Part shown: positions 43,207-45,531 of the stretch, in pieces
Position numbering within the stretch: position 1 is the stretch's first letter
How the letters are laid out: each line of letters begins with the position of its first letter
Source of the DNA: Modestobacter altitudinis
GTDB lineage: Bacteria; Actinomycetota; Actinomycetes; Mycobacteriales; Geodermatophilaceae
Length of the DNA: 45,531 nucleotides
Assembly (NCBI RefSeq): GCF_005930475.1
Contig: NZ_SJEW01000038.1
Coordinates: 1-45,531, forward strand
Direction of reading: 5' to 3'
Made by a program: the position numbers and the translations under genes
Notes under the pieces: generated by a model
Told to the model about the DNA's origin: nothing
Seen by the model: only the letters and a program-made list of their open reading frames with translations
Database searches by the model: none

Positions 43207-45531
43207 GTGCCCGACCGCCGGGCCGGGACGCCGGTCCAGCGGGTCCGGGCCCGGCAGCGGTGGTCCTGGGTCGACCTGCGGCTGGTGCCCCCGGCGGGAA
43301 CGGTGTGGGTCGGCACGCTCGCCGCCCGCGGGCTGCCGGTGGGGCCGTTGCTCGCCGTCGCCGGTGGCGCCGCGGCAGCGGCCGTCCTCCTGCTCCGGAC
43401 GTCCCGGCAACGGTCGGGAGCTGCCGCCGTCGTCGGCTGCCTGGCGGCGCTCACCGTGCTCGGCGCGGTGGCCGCCGTCCGGGCGGAGGGGCGGACCGCC
43501 TCACCACTGCCCGGGCTCGCGGCCCAGGAGGCGGTCGTGCCGGTGGTCGTCGAACTCGACGAGGACCCGCGGCCGCTGGCCGGCGCCGGTGCGCCGAGGG
43601 TGCTGGTGCCGGCCACCGCCACCGAGGTCGACGGCCGCCGCACCCGGGGTGACCCGGTGCTCGTCTTCGGGCCGGCGGAGCAGTGGACCGGGCTGCTGCC
43701 CGGCCAGTCGGTGCGGCTGCGGGTCGCCGTCCGCGCGGCCGAGCCGGGGGACGACGTGCTGGCCGTCCTGTCGGCGCGCTCGGCACCGACCCGCCTCGCC
43801 GGTCCCGGCCCGGTGCAGACGGCCGCTGGTGCGCTGCGGACCGGGCTGGCCCGGTCGGCCGCCCGCACGCTGCCCGACCGACCGGCCGGGCTGCTCCCCG
43901 GGCTGGTGGTCGGGGACACCAGCGCCATGGACCCGGCGTTGACCGTCGAGTTCCGGCGGGCCGGGTTGTCCCACCTCACCGCGGTGTCCGGGGCCAACGT
44001 CGCGATCGTCGTCGCCCTGGTGCTGTGGCCGCTCCGGGCCCGCGGGGCGGACCGGCGGGTCCAGGCCGCGGTCGCGGTGCTCGCCATCGTCGGGTTCGTC
44101 GTGCTGGCCCGCCCCGGTGCCAGCGTGCTGCGTGCGGCGGTGATGGGCGGGGTGGCGGTCCTGGCACTGGCCTCGGGACGCTCCCGGGCGGCGGTGCCCG
44201 CGCTGGCCGCCTCGGTGGTGCTGCTGCTCCTGGCAGCACCGGAGCTGGCCGCCGACGCCGGCTTCGCGCTGTCCGTGGCCGCCACCGCCGGCATCGTGCT
44301 GGTGGCGCCGTCCTGGTCGCGGGCGCTGCGCGGGCGCCGGTTCCCCCGGCCGGTCGCCGACGCCCTGGCGGTCAGCGCCGCCGCCGGGCTCGTCACCGCG
44401 CCGCTGGTGGCGGCGCTGTCCGGTGTGGTCAGCGTCGTCTCGCTGCCGGCCAACCTGCTGGCCGCGCCGGCGGTGGCACCGGCGACCGTGCTCGGCCTGC
44501 TGGCGGCGCTGGTGTCGCCGGTCGTCCCGGCGGGTGCGGACGCGCTCAGCTGGCTCGCCGGCTGGCCGGTGCGCTGGCTGGTGCTCGTCGCCGAGCGGGC
44601 CGCCGCGGTGCCCGACGGTGCCACCGGCTGGCCGGCCGGAGCCCGCGGCGCCGTCCTGCTCGCGGCGCTGATCGGAGGCGCCGCGTGGGCGCTGCTGCGC
44701 TGGCCACGGCTGCGGCTGCTGGCGCTGGCCGCCCTGGTCGGCGTGCTGGTGCTGGGCTGGCCGCTGCGCCAGGTGAACCGGGGCTGGCCGCTCGCGGACA
44801 CCGTGGTCGTCGCCTGCGACGTGGGGCAGGGGGACGCGCTGGTCCTGCCGACCGGGCCGGGGGAGGCGGTGCTGGTCGACGCCGGACCCGACGGCGCCCT
44901 GGTGGCCGGCTGCCTCGACCGGCTCGGTGTCCACCGGCTGCCGCTGGTGGTGCTGTCGCACCTGGACGCCGACCACGTCGCGGGGCTGGCCGGCGCGCTG
45001 GCCGGGCGGCAGGTGGGGGAGGTGACCACCGGCGCGCTGGCGCCGACCGACGACCGGGTGCCGGACTTCGAGCAGCTGGTCGCCGCGGCCGGTGCCCGGC
45101 ACGTCGTCCTCACCCCCGGGGAGCGGCGGGCCGTCGGTGCCGTCGACGTCGAGGTGCTCGCACCGGACCCGGCCCGCGCGGTCGCCGGTGCCGAGCCGAA
45201 CGACCTGAGCATGGTGGCGCGAGTGACCGTGCGGGGCCTCCGGGTGCTGCTCACCGGCGACCTGGGGGCCGAGGCCGAGGCCCGCCTCGTCGCCGAGGGC
45301 ACCGACCTGTCGGCCGACGTGCTCAAGGTGCCGCACCACGGCAGCGCCGACGCCGATCCCGGTTTCCTCGCCGCCAGCGGGGCGGTCGTCGCGCTGGTCT
45401 CGGTCGGTGCCGACAACAGCTACGGCCACCCCGCCGACCGGCTGCTGGACCTGCTGACCGCTGACGGCATGCGCACGTACCGCACCGACCGAGACGGCGA
45501 CGTCGCGGTGGTCGGCCGGGCGGGGGAGTGG
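43207..45531 (+). CDS. comEC: ComEC/Rec2 DNA-uptake channel, 3' end outside window
   Basis: The frame runs from a GTG at 43207 for 775 codons to the last base of the window with no stop. The N-terminal part has membrane helices and a DUF4131-like domain. The competence domain has the hallmark HLTAVSGANVAIVVALVLWP and many later helices. The C-terminal metallo-beta-lactamase-like domain has CDVGQGDALVLPTGPG, SHLDADHVAGL and VPHHGSADADPG. It forms the channel for transforming single-stranded DNA, and the MBL domain may degrade the non-transported strand. It is in one operon with comEA. The usual length suggests that only a few dozen residues are missing. Confidence 0.95.
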   Translation, partial: MPDRRAGTPVQRVRARQRWSWVDLRLVPPAGTVWVGTLAARGLPVGPLLAVAGGAAAAAVLLLRTSRQRSGAAAVVGCLAALTVLGAVAAVRAEGRTASPLPGLAAQEAVVPVVVELDEDPRPLAGAGAPRVLVPATATEVDGRRTRGDPVLVFGPAEQWTGLLPGQSVRLRVAVRAAEPGDDVLAVLSARSAPTRLAGPGPVQTAAGALRTGLARSAARTLPDRPAGLLPGLVVGDTSAMDPALTVEFRRAGLSHLTAVSGANVAIVVALVLWPLRARGADRRVQAAVAVLAIVGFVVLARPGASVLRAAVMGGVAVLALASGRSRAAVPALAASVVLLLLAAPELAADAGFALSVAATAGIVLVAPSWSRALRGRRFPRPVADALAVSAAAGLVTAPLVAALSGVVSVVSLPANLLAAPAVAPATVLGLLAALVSPVVPAGADALSWLAGWPVRWLVLVAERAAAVPDGATGWPAGARGAVLLAALIGGAAWALLRWPRLRLLALAALVGVLVLGWPLRQVNRGWPLADTVVVACDVGQGDALVLPTGPGEAVLVDAGPDGALVAGCLDRLGVHRLPLVVLSHLDADHVAGLAGALAGRQVGEVTTGALAPTDDRVPDFEQLVAAAGARHVVLTPGERRAVGAVDVEVLAPDPARAVAGAEPNDLSMVARVTVRGLRVLLTGDLGAEAEARLVAEGTDLSADVLKVPHHGSADADPGFLAASGAVVALVSVGADNSYGHPADRLLDLLTADGMRTYRTDRDGDVAVVGRAGEW

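Noticed and set aside
41499-45416. Very long open frame (1305 codons) on the minus strand opposite degV-comEA-comEC
   Set aside because: It is a high-GC mirror frame rich in Ser/Thr/Arg/Pro with no domain; the plus strand encodes recognisable proteins throughout.
43683-45464. Plus-strand open frame inside comEC
   Set aside because: Its Arg/Gly-rich translation has no domains; the frame starting at 43207 encodes ComEC to the edge of the window.

Overview
The window is high-GC DNA with many GTG starts, four-base gene overlaps and TANNNT-type promoters. Gene content and order (tig-clpP1-clpP2-clpX, valS/folC/ndk, RNase E/G-rplU-rpmA-obgE-proB, proA, nadD, comEA-comEC) are those of an actinobacterial chromosome. 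The protein sequences look most like Geodermatophilaceae (Blastococcus, Geodermatophilus, Modestobacter), which is an inference from family knowledge and not a search result.

Positions 1 to about 11150 are accessory in character and lie at the 3' end of a minus-strand tRNA-Gly(UCC). This part holds a membrane-anchored alpha/beta hydrolase cut by the window edge, a small coiled-coil protein, and a translationally coupled pair made of an unknown protein and an actinophage-type zinc-ribbon/HTH protein. It also holds an M48 metallopeptidase and a DedA-like protein that seems to have lost its core re-entrant segment. A leftward sulfur operon follows: CsoR/CstR-like regulator, rhodanese, MBL-fold/rhodanese fusion, rhodanese with a YgaP-type membrane domain, and a TauE/SafE exporter. 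A DUF302 protein, a DoxX protein and some decayed sequence complete the region. The regulator keeps the two Cys of the family but lacks the copper-binding His, and a perfect 16-bp palindrome overlaps its start codon. The cluster therefore reads as a sulfane-sulfur (persulfide) sensing and disposal module.

From 11150 to 24850 lie tRNA-Gly, a PLP-dependent decarboxylase, tRNA-Pro(UGG), trigger factor and the ClpP1-ClpP2-ClpX protease with clear terminators. A lone AbiEi/DUF559 protein follows, then divergent valS and folC with almost no space between their starts, a DUF4233 membrane protein, and a small operon (HTH protein plus Clp N-domain protein). The promoter of that operon is covered by two identical palindromes. 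ndk is divergent from it.

From 24850 to the right edge lie the TIGR03960 radical-SAM protein with its DUF2344 partner, RNase E/G, rplU-rpmA (with a long structured leader), obgE-proB, peptide deformylase, a GNAT acetyltransferase, proA, a MoxR/VWA pair, nadD, a histidine phosphatase, DegV, comEA and comEC (cut by the right edge). rsfS, usually next to nadD, is absent from its expected place.

No CRISPR array, insertion sequence, integrase or rRNA was found. The items most worth following up are the sulfur operon with its operator, the double-palindrome HTH/Clp-N promoter, the series of apparently leaderless promoters, and a 76-nt intergenic element present twice.
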